Shown: one piece after another, positions 56,397 through 64,000 of the stretch | Layout: the number at the start of each line of letters is the position of its first letter | Position numbering within the stretch: the stretch's first letter is position 1 | NCBI GenBank assembly: GCA_965220365.1 | Contig: OZ244823.1 | Location: forward strand, 1,426,001-1,490,000 | Reading direction: 5' to 3' | Length of the DNA stretch: 64,000 nucleotides | From: Bin80 sp965220365 | GTDB lineage: Bacteria > Bacteroidota > Rhodothermia > Rhodothermales > Bin80 | Notes under the pieces: generated by a model | Seen by the model: only the letters and a program-made list of their open reading frames with translations | The model's database searches: none | What the model was told of the DNA's origin: nothing | Translations under genes and position numbers: made by a program

Positions 56397-58310
56397 GTGC
56401 GCCAGGCTAACTGGCAAAGTGTAGCGGGTGAAAGTCCTGCAATATGAAGTTTGAACCAGACACATATTTCCGCAAGCCGTGCGTATTGATTCGTGAGGGT
56501 CAACGCGAAGCGTCGGTAGCGGTACGTGTGGCCGGAGTTATAGAGCACCGAAAAGGTCATCATCTGGGTCGCCGAGGCTGTGGCAATAGTCGAAGGCAAC
56601 ATGTATGTCATCGTTATGGTGAGAGGACATACGGGCCCACGGTGTCGAAGATCTCATGGACGCAAGTACGCACTTTGTCGGGACCTGGGAGGTCTCCATC
56701 TTGCCCTGCTGTCGTACGGGGCCGTTTAGGGAAGGCAGAAGAAGCCGACGCCTAGGATGCACGAGATGGAGAAGTCAGATAGAGACGTAGTAGCCGAGAA
56801 GCCAGCGAACAAGGAGTCATCTGCGGAGCTGTTGGAGCGAAGGTCTCTACCCGAGGGGAATCTGCGAGATACTACCACACACCACGCACAGAAGTGGGGT
56901 CGTGTGCACCAGGGGATTGAGCGGATACGGGAATTCGTTAAACGGAACCCAAAGGAGAAACTTACAACGTTACTACACCACATCAACGAGGAATCGCTGA
57001 AGGCGGCCTACTACGCACTCAAGCGGGATTCGGCACCGGGGGCAGACGGCAAGAGGTGGGAGGAGTACAGCGCAAATTTGGATCGCAACATAGCTGATCT
57101 ATGCACGCGCGTGCACCGAGGTACGTTTCGAGCGACCCCAAGCAGACGGGTAAATATCCCGAAGCCAGATGGGGGAACACGACCGCTCGGGATCGCAGCA
57201 ATAGAGGACAAAATCGTCCAGACTGCGATGGTAAAGTGTATTTTGGAGCCCATCTATGAGCATGAGTTCCGCGGGTTCAGCTATGGATTCAGGCCGGGCC
57301 GAAGCGCCCATGATGCGCTGGATGCCTTAGCATATGTGATCGAACGCCAACAGGTAAACTATGTGGTGGATGCAGACATCCGCAAATTCTTCGACATGGT
57401 GGATCAGGAGTGGTTAATGCGCTTTCTGGAACATCGGATCGCAGATCAGCGGGTGCTACGTCTCATCGTGAAGTTCTTGAAGGCGGGGGTAATCGAGGCA
57501 GGTATTTTGCAGGCAAGCAAGCGGGGCACCCCGCAAGGCGCGGTGCTCTCGCCGATTTTGGCAAATATCTACCTTCATTATGTGCTGGACTTATGGTTTG
57601 AGTCTGCGCGCAAATCACGCAAGATCGGCGGGGAGTCGTATATCGTACGCTATGCGGACGATTTTGTGGTGTGTTTTCAGTATAGGGCGGAGGCGGAGCG
57701 TTTTCTACAAGCGTTGCGGACACGATTGGAGAAATTTGGATTGAGTCTGCACCCAGACAAAACACGGCTGATAGAGTTTGGTCGTCATGCGGAGGGAAAT
57801 TGTAGGAAACGAGGAGAGCGTCGTCCCAAGACCTTCGACTTTCTGGGATTTACGCATTACTGCCGTAAAACCCAAGCGGGAGGCTTTGGACTGGGGCGTA
57901 AACCAATAGCAAAGCGCATGACGCGCTTTCTCAACCGAATCCGTGATGAGCTAAGACACCGGATGCACGAGTCGGTGCATGACACGGGGAAATGGCTTGG
58001 ACAGGTGCTCAATGGCTGGCTGAACTACTACGCCGTTCCATGGAGTTACCGATATTTACGGAAATGCTATGGGAGGTTGAAATGGATCTGGTTGTGTACA
58101 CTGCGACGTCGATCCCAGAAGGATCGCACGACAAAGGAACAACTAGAAGTGCTGACGAAACGCTATTGGCCGAAACTGAGAATACGCCATGACTGGCCGG
58201 CGAGACGATTCACCGTTAAGCATGGAAGTGCAACCTTAGGGAGGAGCCGGATGCGTTAACGCGCACGTCCGGATCTGTACGGGGGGCCCAGGGTAACCTG
58301 GGTCCCTACC
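56397..58310 (+). mobile_element. Full-length group II intron
   Basis: Starts GTGCGCC (GUGYG consensus), encodes a reverse transcriptase in domain IV, has domain V at about 58244-58277 (GAGCCGGATGCGTTAACGCG) and a domain VI hairpin GGCCCAGGGTAACCTGGGTCC ending in CCCTACC. The 5' domain and the 3' domains are near copies of the ORF-less intron at 1385-2026. The RT stop codon lies inside domain V. It inserted in or beside the IS110 left end; a few bases after its 3' end lies the target site of the IS256-like element. The last base is uncertain by a few positions. Confidence 0.85.
56766..58259 (+). CDS. ltrA: Group II intron reverse transcriptase/maturase
   Basis: 497 residues from ATG 56766 (ATG 56757 adds three). 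RT motifs: GADGKRWEEY, PKPDGGTRPLGI, VVDADIRKFFDMVD, RGTPQGAVLSPILANIYLHY and YADD at residues 296-299; the maturase X region has FDFLGFTHYCRK and GWLNYYAVP. The C-terminal end SRMR is coded within domain V. It lacks an HNH endonuclease. It would splice and spread its own intron, and could act on the ORF-less relative at 1385-2026, which shares most of its ribozyme sequence. Confidence 0.93.
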   Translation: MEKSDRDVVAEKPANKESSAELLERRSLPEGNLRDTTTHHAQKWGRVHQGIERIREFVKRNPKEKLTTLLHHINEESLKAAYYALKRDSAPGADGKRWEEYSANLDRNIADLCTRVHRGTFRATPSRRVNIPKPDGGTRPLGIAAIEDKIVQTAMVKCILEPIYEHEFRGFSYGFRPGRSAHDALDALAYVIERQQVNYVVDADIRKFFDMVDQEWLMRFLEHRIADQRVLRLIVKFLKAGVIEAGILQASKRGTPQGAVLSPILANIYLHYVLDLWFESARKSRKIGGESYIVRYADDFVVCFQYRAEAERFLQALRTRLEKFGLSLHPDKTRLIEFGRHAEGNCRKRGERRPKTFDFLGFTHYCRKTQAGGFGLGRKPIAKRMTRFLNRIRDELRHRMHESVHDTGKWLGQVLNGWLNYYAVPWSYRYLRKCYGRLKWIWLCTLRRRSQKDRTTKEQLEVLTKRYWPKLRIRHDWPARRFTVKHGSATLGRSRMR

Positions 58311-58388
58311 GTGCTCGCCCAGGGGGGATGTGTCAAAGTTAGTTGGGATTGGGGGGTACATCCTATACCCCTCAAACGTCCCTACTTA

Positions 58389-59348
58389 ATGAGCAACATA
58401 CAACCTCCACATTCTTTTTCGCCGCCCTTTTCAGAGTCTGCCCAGGAGGTACATCTGGAACTGGTTCGGCATTATGCAGATGTTCTGCGCATGTTAACGG
58501 AACGGATTCCCTCGGCAGTGTCTCCGCCTGCTGTCTCGGCTGCTGTCGCACCGGATCCGGCCCCGGAGCTTTCTGAGCCTCCGCCGGATCCTTCTTCCTG
58601 CTGGGAAGCGGCGGTTTCGATGCTGGAGCGCCGAGATTGGCATACCGAGTCGCTGGTGCATTTGTGGCTTGCGCCCTCATATGTTCTGGGTCTTCAGGTC
58701 CTGATTGGGATGGGCGTGAACCTGCAGGGACATCGGCGGATGGTGACGGTGACCGAATGCGGTCCTGAAGATCAATCCTGCATGGAAGCGGTGCTGGATG
58801 ATCTGCGTACCCGTGGACTGGGGCCAGGCCTTCTGCTCACGCTTCCAGGGAACGTGGCGCTGCGGTCTGCGGTCTCGCAGGTGTGGGGTCCCCGGGTGTG
58901 GGTGCAGCGCTGTCTGAATACGGTCATGGCCGAAGCACTGAGCGGGTTGGATCCCGATCAGGCACTTCAATTTCGTCACCGCCTCCAACAGGCATGGCAA
59001 TGCTGCGATGTCGTTGAAGCCCATACAAGTTTGCAGCAGATCACCGAGGAATTGACGCAGGTGAACCGTTCTTCGGGGCGCGTGCTTGGGCGTGCGCTTT
59101 CGTCCACGCTCACGCTCCAGCACAGCGGCCTGCTGTTGCGCAGTGATCGGGGCCTGCGCGTGTTGAATTCTTTGAAGGCCGTCTTCGTGCGTGCAGGCCG
59201 GAGTCTGCCGCAGGGCCCGGTGCACCAGAGCCGAATGCGCCTGTGTGCGGCACTGCTGGAACTTGAACCGCGGCTGCGCCGTGTGCGACACGCCTCGTAT
59301 CTTCCACAATTGCACCGTACCCTTACACAACCTTCCCCAGACGCGTAA
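58389..59348 (+). CDS. Transposase-like accessory protein lacking the catalytic acids
   Basis: 319 residues. After a proline-rich N-terminal part, residues about 95-310 follow the mutator transposase encoded just downstream: GMGVNLQGHRRMVTVTE resembles AVGLTVEGKKVILGFTE, DDLRTRGLGPGLLLTL resembles QDLLERGFQSAASLLVL, and RALSSTLTLQHSGL resembles EGMEETLTLHKLCI. The DDE positions are replaced: LLLDGK reads WLAPS, LLDGAKGL reads TLPGNVAL, and the Glu of EGMEETL reads Ser/Ala. It ends four bases before the transposase start. A regulatory or structural partner of the transposase is likely; it is not a transposase itself. Family not recognised. Confidence 0.65.
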   Translation: MSNIQPPHSFSPPFSESAQEVHLELVRHYADVLRMLTERIPSAVSPPAVSAAVAPDPAPELSEPPPDPSSCWEAAVSMLERRDWHTESLVHLWLAPSYVLGLQVLIGMGVNLQGHRRMVTVTECGPEDQSCMEAVLDDLRTRGLGPGLLLTLPGNVALRSAVSQVWGPRVWVQRCLNTVMAEALSGLDPDQALQFRHRLQQAWQCCDVVEAHTSLQQITEELTQVNRSSGRVLGRALSSTLTLQHSGLLLRSDRGLRVLNSLKAVFVRAGRSLPQGPVHQSRMRLCAALLELEPRLRRVRHASYLPQLHRTLTQPSPDA

Positions 59349-60470
59349 TCTTATGTCAACCCAACTTCGGACGACGGTTTCCACCGATCTTGACACGACT
59401 CTACCCCGGAATGCGGTAAATGTTGCCCGGCTGCTTCGCCACCCGGACTGGTTTTTGGAGTTGGTTCCGCACTTGTTTGAGGCCGAAGTATCCGAACATT
59501 GCGGGGTTCGCTGGACCCACACCCAGACGAAGTGTCAGCGTTGGGGGACGAACCCGGGCTCCATTCGCTGGAACGGGGCGAAGGTGCCGATTCAGGTTCC
59601 CCGGGTCCGCAACACCGAGACGAATCAGGAAGTCCCGCTGAAGACCTACCAATGTCTGCATCAGGCCGAATCCGGTCATGCACAGCAATTGACACGCAGT
59701 GTGCTGTTGGGTCTGTCTCAGCGCAAGTATGGTCAGGTGGCCGTGCATCTGGCGGAGAGTTTTGGACTCAGCGGCTCGAGCACCGGGCGCGTGTTTATCC
59801 GGGAAACGACCCAGGCACTGGAGACCTTCCTGAACCGGCGCTTTGATGAGATGGCGTTTGCGACCCTGCTGCTTGACGGCAAAACCTTACAAGAGGATCA
59901 GATCCTGTTGGCCGTGGGATTGACCGTAGAGGGAAAGAAAGTGATTCTCGGGTTCACGGAAGCCAAAACCGAATCCCATGCCTGTGTGATGGCGTTGCTG
60001 CAGGATCTGCTGGAACGCGGCTTTCAGTCGGCGGCCTCCTTGTTGGTGCTGCTTGATGGCGCCAAGGGCTTGCACAAAGGCGTTCGTGAGGTGTTTGGAG
60101 ATCAGGCACTGATCCAACGGTGCCCGTGGCACAAGCGGGAAAATGTCGTCTCCAAGATCACCGATCGAGACCATGCTGAGAAGGTCAAACATCAAATGGA
60201 AGCTGCGTAGGCCACATCCACGTATACCGAAGCAAAAGAGCGTTTGACAAAACTCGAGACCGATCTGCAGGACTCATGCCCGGCCGCCGCCGCCAGCTTA
60301 AACGAGGGCATGGAAGAAACGCTGACCCTCCACAAGCTGTGCATCCCCAGGCAACTGCGGGATCGACTCCCCCAAGTTTAACATAAAATACTGATTCCAG
60401 CGTTGAGCGGGGGCTTTCGGCCCGATTCAGGCCGATTAGGGCACTACCGATTGGCATGGATTGGGTCTGT

Positions 60471-62285
60471 TCAGATCGTGGTGATTTCCGTTTCGAGTGG
60501 ACGCGGATCGATCTTCAGCGCCTCGTAAATTTCGCGTTGATCTGCATCGGGATCCGAGGTGAGGCGCGTGTGCAGGGCTACGTGATCGTTTCGTGTTTGA
60601 TGGATGGTAGCCCGTCGTTGGGACGAGAGCACATTGCGAATGGTGGTCCAACTCCAGGAGATTCCCTGTTGCCGCAGGTAGGTTCGCACCACCTGTACGA
60701 CCTGATACGCAAGCACAGTGATGAACAGATGCCCTTGGGTGCGTTGATCGGTTTGGTGAAAGATAGGCCGCAATCCCAACTCACTCTTGAGCGAGCGGAA
60801 CACGGCTTCCAGATCCGTCAGCATGATATAGGTCTGCCACAGCTGAGCGGTGGAAAGCTCCATGACGTTGGTCCTCAAGCTGTAGGTGCCGGGATCGGTC
60901 CACATCGAATTCGCTTTCGGCCGCGCACGCCACTTCACCTGCACCGCCTTCTCTTGCTTCTCATCGGCAATCACCTCAATGTCGTAGTGCTGTCCAATCC
61001 CACCACTGCTTTTCTTGAATCGTCCAATCCGCTCCCAAATCCGCGAAAGCTTCTTCGTCGTCTTCGGTCGGGATAACCCCTGGTCCAACTGCGTGAGCTG
61101 TGCTTCAAACTTCGCACGACGACGTGCCACCATGGCTTGCTCCTTCTTGATCCGTTGGCTCGAACGACAATAGACCCGGACCTCTTCCGAGTCCCGGACC
61201 TCATACAGTTCTACGCCGTTATCCAACTCGGTCACCTCTTGATCTGCTGGATCAAAGACCCGGGCCCGCTCCCGACTCATCACCAGATATCGGTACTTGG
61301 CCTGGCGAAGCCATTGCACGTTTTCCGCGGTTGCAATCCCCCGATCCATAATCACAATGGCCTCGTTCGGGGCATCCGCTTCCTGGAGCATCGTTTGGAG
61401 GGTCTCCGGCTCTGCCGTATTGCCGGCATAGATCTTTGAGCGCCGCACAAATCCACTCCCATCCAGAACCAGAGCCAAGGTGATCAGAGGACGATCATTC
61501 CGCTTCTCCTTGGACCGCCCACGCTTGGCCAACGATTGGGCAGATCCCGATCCCGCCAGATAGGTATTGGTCAGATCCAACAGCGTCACCGTACATCCCA
61601 ATCCAAACAGGGACATGGCTTCGGTGAATACCTGCGATTCAATCGCATCGCGGTGCTTCACCAGTTGATCGGAGGCCCGGTAGAGATGCATCAAACTCAT
61701 GCGCTGGAACGATCCTCCCAGGAATTCCCCAAGACCGCTCTCGTTACAGAGCCACGCATAGGTTGCGCGCTCGGAAGCAGGCTTGGCCAAGCGTCCGACA
61801 ATCGCCCCCAATGCCGCATGCTGGGTCTTGGGAGTCATCCCAAGGCCCCGCAACAGCTTCGGGATTCCCAGCTGGTTCAGGGCCCACAAGGACACATGTT
61901 CCACCCCCACACTCCGCACCATGCTCATACGGGTAGAGGCGACATCCACCGTGTGCCATCTCGGATCCAGTGGCTCGCCCTGGGCCAGCTTTGCCTGTCG
62001 CAGCCGCTCGGCCTGCTTGGCGAACAACTGCCCAACGATGGCCTCGGCCTGATCCTCCAACGGTTTGGGCAAGGGCGGCAGGAGCGAGACCTGCCCCTGG
62101 AGAAGTTCGTCAATCCGGCGGCAGAGCAGAGGCCAGTCGGATTCCTTGACCGGAAATTGACTTCCCAGATGCAGGAGCGTCTCCTGCTTCACCTTGGCGC
62201 CGTAGCGGACATTGTGAACGAGCCGGAACGCATGATAGGTGGTTCCGTCCTTCATGGTCCGGGTCATGGTTTTTCGGATAAACAT
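60471..62285 (-). CDS. IS1634-family (IS4-like DDE) transposase
   Basis: 604 residues, apparently intact. N-terminal YHAFRLVHNVRYGAKVKQET and LHLGSQF, catalytic Asp in TVTLLDLTNTY, then APNEAIVIMDRGIATAENV (second Asp) and the C-terminal VFRSLKSELGLRPIFHQ with the catalytic Glu, as in IS1634/IS4 transposases. It is the one transposase in this insertion stack without a visible defect, so this may be the most recently active element. A terminator-like hairpin lies between its start and the element end. Confidence 0.93.
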   Translation of the reverse strand: MFIRKTMTRTMKDGTTYHAFRLVHNVRYGAKVKQETLLHLGSQFPVKESDWPLLCRRIDELLQGQVSLLPPLPKPLEDQAEAIVGQLFAKQAERLRQAKLAQGEPLDPRWHTVDVASTRMSMVRSVGVEHVSLWALNQLGIPKLLRGLGMTPKTQHAALGAIVGRLAKPASERATYAWLCNESGLGEFLGGSFQRMSLMHLYRASDQLVKHRDAIESQVFTEAMSLFGLGCTVTLLDLTNTYLAGSGSAQSLAKRGRSKEKRNDRPLITLALVLDGSGFVRRSKIYAGNTAEPETLQTMLQEADAPNEAIVIMDRGIATAENVQWLRQAKYRYLVMSRERARVFDPADQEVTELDNGVELYEVRDSEEVRVYCRSSQRIKKEQAMVARRRAKFEAQLTQLDQGLSRPKTTKKLSRIWERIGRFKKSSGGIGQHYDIEVIADEKQEKAVQVKWRARPKANSMWTDPGTYSLRTNVMELSTAQLWQTYIMLTDLEAVFRSLKSELGLRPIFHQTDQRTQGHLFITVLAYQVVQVVRTYLRQQGISWSWTTIRNVLSSQRRATIHQTRNDHVALHTRLTSDPDADQREIYEALKIDPRPLETEITTI

Positions 62286-62426
62286 GATGGCAGGAAACGA
62301 AGGGGGCCGGCGAAGGTTCCCACAGAAAACGCATTATGGCACTACAATCGTCCGAATCCACGAACGACGCAAAAGGAAATGGGCCAATGCAGGCTGGAAT
62401 CAAAGGTTCGGGGCCAAGGTCAGGCG

Positions 62427-62461
62427 AAAAAAAAAACTAAAAAAGGCCCCAAAATGGGGCC
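62427..62461 (-). terminator. Inward-facing terminator at the IS1634 end
   Basis: Read on the minus strand: GGCCCC-ATTTT-GGGGCC followed by TTTTTT-AG-T10. It lies inside the element end, upstream of the transposase start, and would stop transcription entering from outside. IS elements often limit such impinging transcription. Confidence 0.75.
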
Positions 62462-62983
62462 TCGTGTTAAACTTGGGCTCCAGACCACCAATATCATTGA
62501 GAGCATCAACAGCAGATTGGCGCACACCACACGGCGAGTCACACGATGGACGAACTCGGATCAACGCCAACGATGGATTGCTGCCGCATGTCTGGAAATC
62601 GAACAACGATCCCTGAACCCAGTCCCGAAAGACTGGCAATGGGAAATCTTGATCCGAGCGCTGAAACGACACCAGAAAACTAAAAAACAGACGATCAGTA
62701 GAAGCTTACGTTCGCCCCCCAAACCCAACTAACTTTGGGACATCCCCCGCCCAGGTGGGCAATTTAGATCTCAGTATAAAGATACAAGGCACATTCGCTC
62801 AAACTATTACGGTAGGGTCTAAAATCATCCCATTTCACTGGTAAAAGAAAGGATCTCGTTTTTCCCCTCGCTATGCGTAAATTAGAGTTTTGTGGAAGTT
62901 AATCAGATCATTCGAGTGTAATCTTTTTGTGTTCGCAGTGTTGATGATCAATACTAATATATTGCATCACTATCCTGTTCTTC

Positions 62984-64000
62984 ATGAACCCTCATAGAGA
63001 ATCTAGCCTCGATACCAATCTGCCAGTAAAGGTGTTCGACTTCTTTTCTGGTTGTGGTGGTGCCAGTCAAGGATTTCAGGATGCCGGGATGGAGATAGCG
63101 TTTGCCCTTGACTGGGATGCGGATGCTAAATGCTCCTTCCAACTAAACTTTCCGGCAGCCACTTTCATATCCAAGGACATCCGAAAAGTAAAGGAGCAAA
63201 CTATCTTTGAATTAGTCAACCATTCAAGGCCTCATCCCGTAATGTTTTGCGGTTGTGCTCCATGCCAGCCGTTCTCTAAACAGAATACGATTCGCCCGCA
63301 ATCAAGTGAGGACGAACGATTTCCGTTAATCCTTGAGTTTCTGCGTTTCATTGAGCGATGCAAACCTGATATCGTCTTCGTAGAGAATGTCCCGGGTATT
63401 CAGAACGTGAGCCCAGAGTCGGAACCGCTCAATGAGTTCTTACAAGGATTGGAGCGTGCTGGATATATGAAGCCAGCATGTGCTTCAGTTCCCTTGAAGC
63501 GGTACGGAGTACCACAAAGCCGTAGTAGATTTCTACTGTTGGCAAGTCGGCATGGCGTGGTTAATCTTCCTCCCAATACCCACGGTCCAGGAACTGCTAA
63601 CCCTGAGTTCGAAACTGTAAGAGACTGGATTGGTGATCTCCCCCAAATTGAAGCGGGTGAAAAACATCCGCGTATTGTAGATCATCGGGCTGCTAGGCTG
63701 TCACCACTGAATATCAAACGAATTCAGGCAACTTCTGAGGGTGGCGGACATCGAGATTGGCCTGATCACCTTCGGCTTTCTTGCCACCGTATATCTGGAG
63801 GATACACTGATGTGTACGGCCGAATGTCTTGGGACCGACCCGCATCTGGACTCACGACACGATGCATTAGTTATTCCAATGGCCGTTTCGGTCACCCTGA
63901 ACAGGACCGCGCGATCAGCGTGCGAGAAGCTGCATGCCTCCAGACCTTCCCAATGGACTTCTCTTTTTCTGGTAACTTGAATTCTAAGGCACGACAGATT
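62984..64000 (+). CDS. Cytosine-5 DNA methyltransferase, 3' end outside window
   Basis: 339 codons from ATG 62984 to the edge without a stop. C5-methyltransferase motifs appear in order: I KVFDFFSGCGGASQGF, IV FCGCAPCQPFS with the catalytic Cys of PCQ, VI VFVENVPG, VIII VPQSRSRFLLLA, and IX/X RPASGLTTRC with REAACLQTFP. It transfers a methyl group to cytosine in a site chosen by its recognition region. Likely protects DNA from a cognate nuclease, perhaps the HNH enzyme at 53316, now 8.7 kb away. No very-short-patch repair gene is visible. The 230 bases upstream should hold its promoter. Confidence 0.95.
   Translation, partial: MNPHRESSLDTNLPVKVFDFFSGCGGASQGFQDAGMEIAFALDWDADAKCSFQLNFPAATFISKDIRKVKEQTIFELVNHSRPHPVMFCGCAPCQPFSKQNTIRPQSSEDERFPLILEFLRFIERCKPDIVFVENVPGIQNVSPESEPLNEFLQGLERAGYMKPACASVPLKRYGVPQSRSRFLLLASRHGVVNLPPNTHGPGTANPEFETVRDWIGDLPQIEAGEKHPRIVDHRAARLSPLNIKRIQATSEGGGHRDWPDHLRLSCHRISGGYTDVYGRMSWDRPASGLTTRCISYSNGRFGHPEQDRAISVREAACLQTFPMDFSFSGNLNSKARQI

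Larger units (their letters stand above)
60371..62477 (-). mobile_element. IS1634-family element nested in the IS256-like element
   Basis: 2107 bases with 13-base inverted ends CCCAAGTTTAACA and a 4-base direct duplication CTCC at 60367-60370 and 62478-62481. Removing it together with one CTCC restores the interrupted transposase frame. Contains one intact transposase gene in the opposite orientation. Confidence 0.9.
59353..62732 (+). pseudogene. Mutator/IS256-type transposase, broken by amber stop and IS1634 insertion
   Basis: Three pieces share one frame: 59353-60207, 60211-60370 after TAG at 60208-60210, and 62482-62732. Joining ACTCC at 60366-60370 directly to AGACC at 62482 restores LRDRLQTTNIIESINSRL, the conserved mutator motif. 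Catalytic residues: Asp in TLLLDGKTL, Asp in VLLDGAKGL and Glu in LNEGMEETL. The Pfam Transposase_mut signature IQRCPWHKRENV is intact. The nonsense codon (probably CAG to TAG) and the nested insertion both inactivate the gene. Confidence 0.88.
58324..62747 (+). mobile_element. IS256/mutator-like element with two genes, split by an IS1634 element
   Basis: Ends are inverted repeats GGGGATGTGTCAAAGTTAG (left) and the complement of GGGGATGTCCCAAAGTTAG (right), flanked by 8-bp target duplications CGCCCAGG at 58316-58323 and 62748-62755. Without the nested IS1634 (2107 bases plus a 4-base duplication) the element is about 2.3 kb, larger than a usual IS256 because of an extra gene upstream of the transposase. 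It sits a few bases after the group II intron's 3' end. Confidence 0.85.

Noticed and set aside
58677..59522. Minus-strand 281-codon frame
   Set aside because: Antisense to the IS256-like ORF1; high-GC shadow without known domain.
61536..62732. Plus-strand 398-codon open frame
   Set aside because: Mostly antisense to the IS1634 transposase; only its last ~83 codons are real, being the C-terminal end of the interrupted mutator transposase.

Overview
The window looks like a chromosomal segment of a moderate-GC Bacteroidota/Rhodothermota-type bacterium. Evidence: TonB-dependent receptors with an N-terminal carboxypeptidase-like domain, type IX secretion (T9SS) C-terminal sorting tails, a PorV/PorQ-family protein, a two-subunit KorAB 2-oxoacid oxidoreductase, a CRTAC1-type lipoprotein and a DUF4159 protein. 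The genus cannot be read from the sequence. Three layers are visible: a housekeeping core, surface/secretion gene sets, and an accessory layer of nested mobile elements and restriction-modification genes.

1-4000: the left edge holds the 5' part of a minus-strand secreted protein interrupted by an in-frame G13 tract. It is followed by the C-terminal end of an IS110-family transposase gene, split by a group II intron (1198-3742) that itself carries a second, ORF-less group II intron (1385-~2026): a twintron-like nest. 4056-13661: HtpX protease, a zinc-type TonB receptor with His/Asp-rich loops, a CRTAC1-like TPR/FG-GAP lipoprotein, a xylose-isomerase-like TIM barrel and ApaG. 14085-26280: KorA/KorB, an atypical Nramp transporter, then minus-strand TatC, a phosphoribosyltransferase, GlyA, DUF4159, CcmE/D/C/B and MurB, and a plus-strand SPFH lipoprotein. 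26852-35797: a compact plus-strand set (TonB receptor, T9SS protein, PorV-like protein, IPT/TIG lipoprotein, T9SS beta-propeller) ending in a clear terminator.

36160-45707: a lone large N6-adenine methylase gene sits in an insert flanked by ~200-bp direct repeats made from the 3' end of an amidohydrolase gene. Next come three overlapping amidohydrolase genes, of which only the middle one keeps the metal-ligand histidines, and an AAA+ ATPase. 45946-64000 is a defence/mobile island: an ISL3 element with 8-bp target duplications, a Type ISP restriction-modification gene broken at a G10 tract (probably phase-variable, OFF as read), an HNH endonuclease, a frameshifted IS110 element, a full group II intron, an IS256/mutator-like element with two genes (one a transposase-like paralogue lacking the catalytic acids) that is itself interrupted by an IS1634 element, and a cytosine-5 DNA methyltransferase running off the right edge. 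The HNH gene and the methyltransferase may have been an adjacent pair later separated by the stacked insertions.

No rRNA, tRNA or CRISPR array was recognised. Boundaries of introns and IS elements were read by eye from terminal motifs, target duplications and frame restoration.
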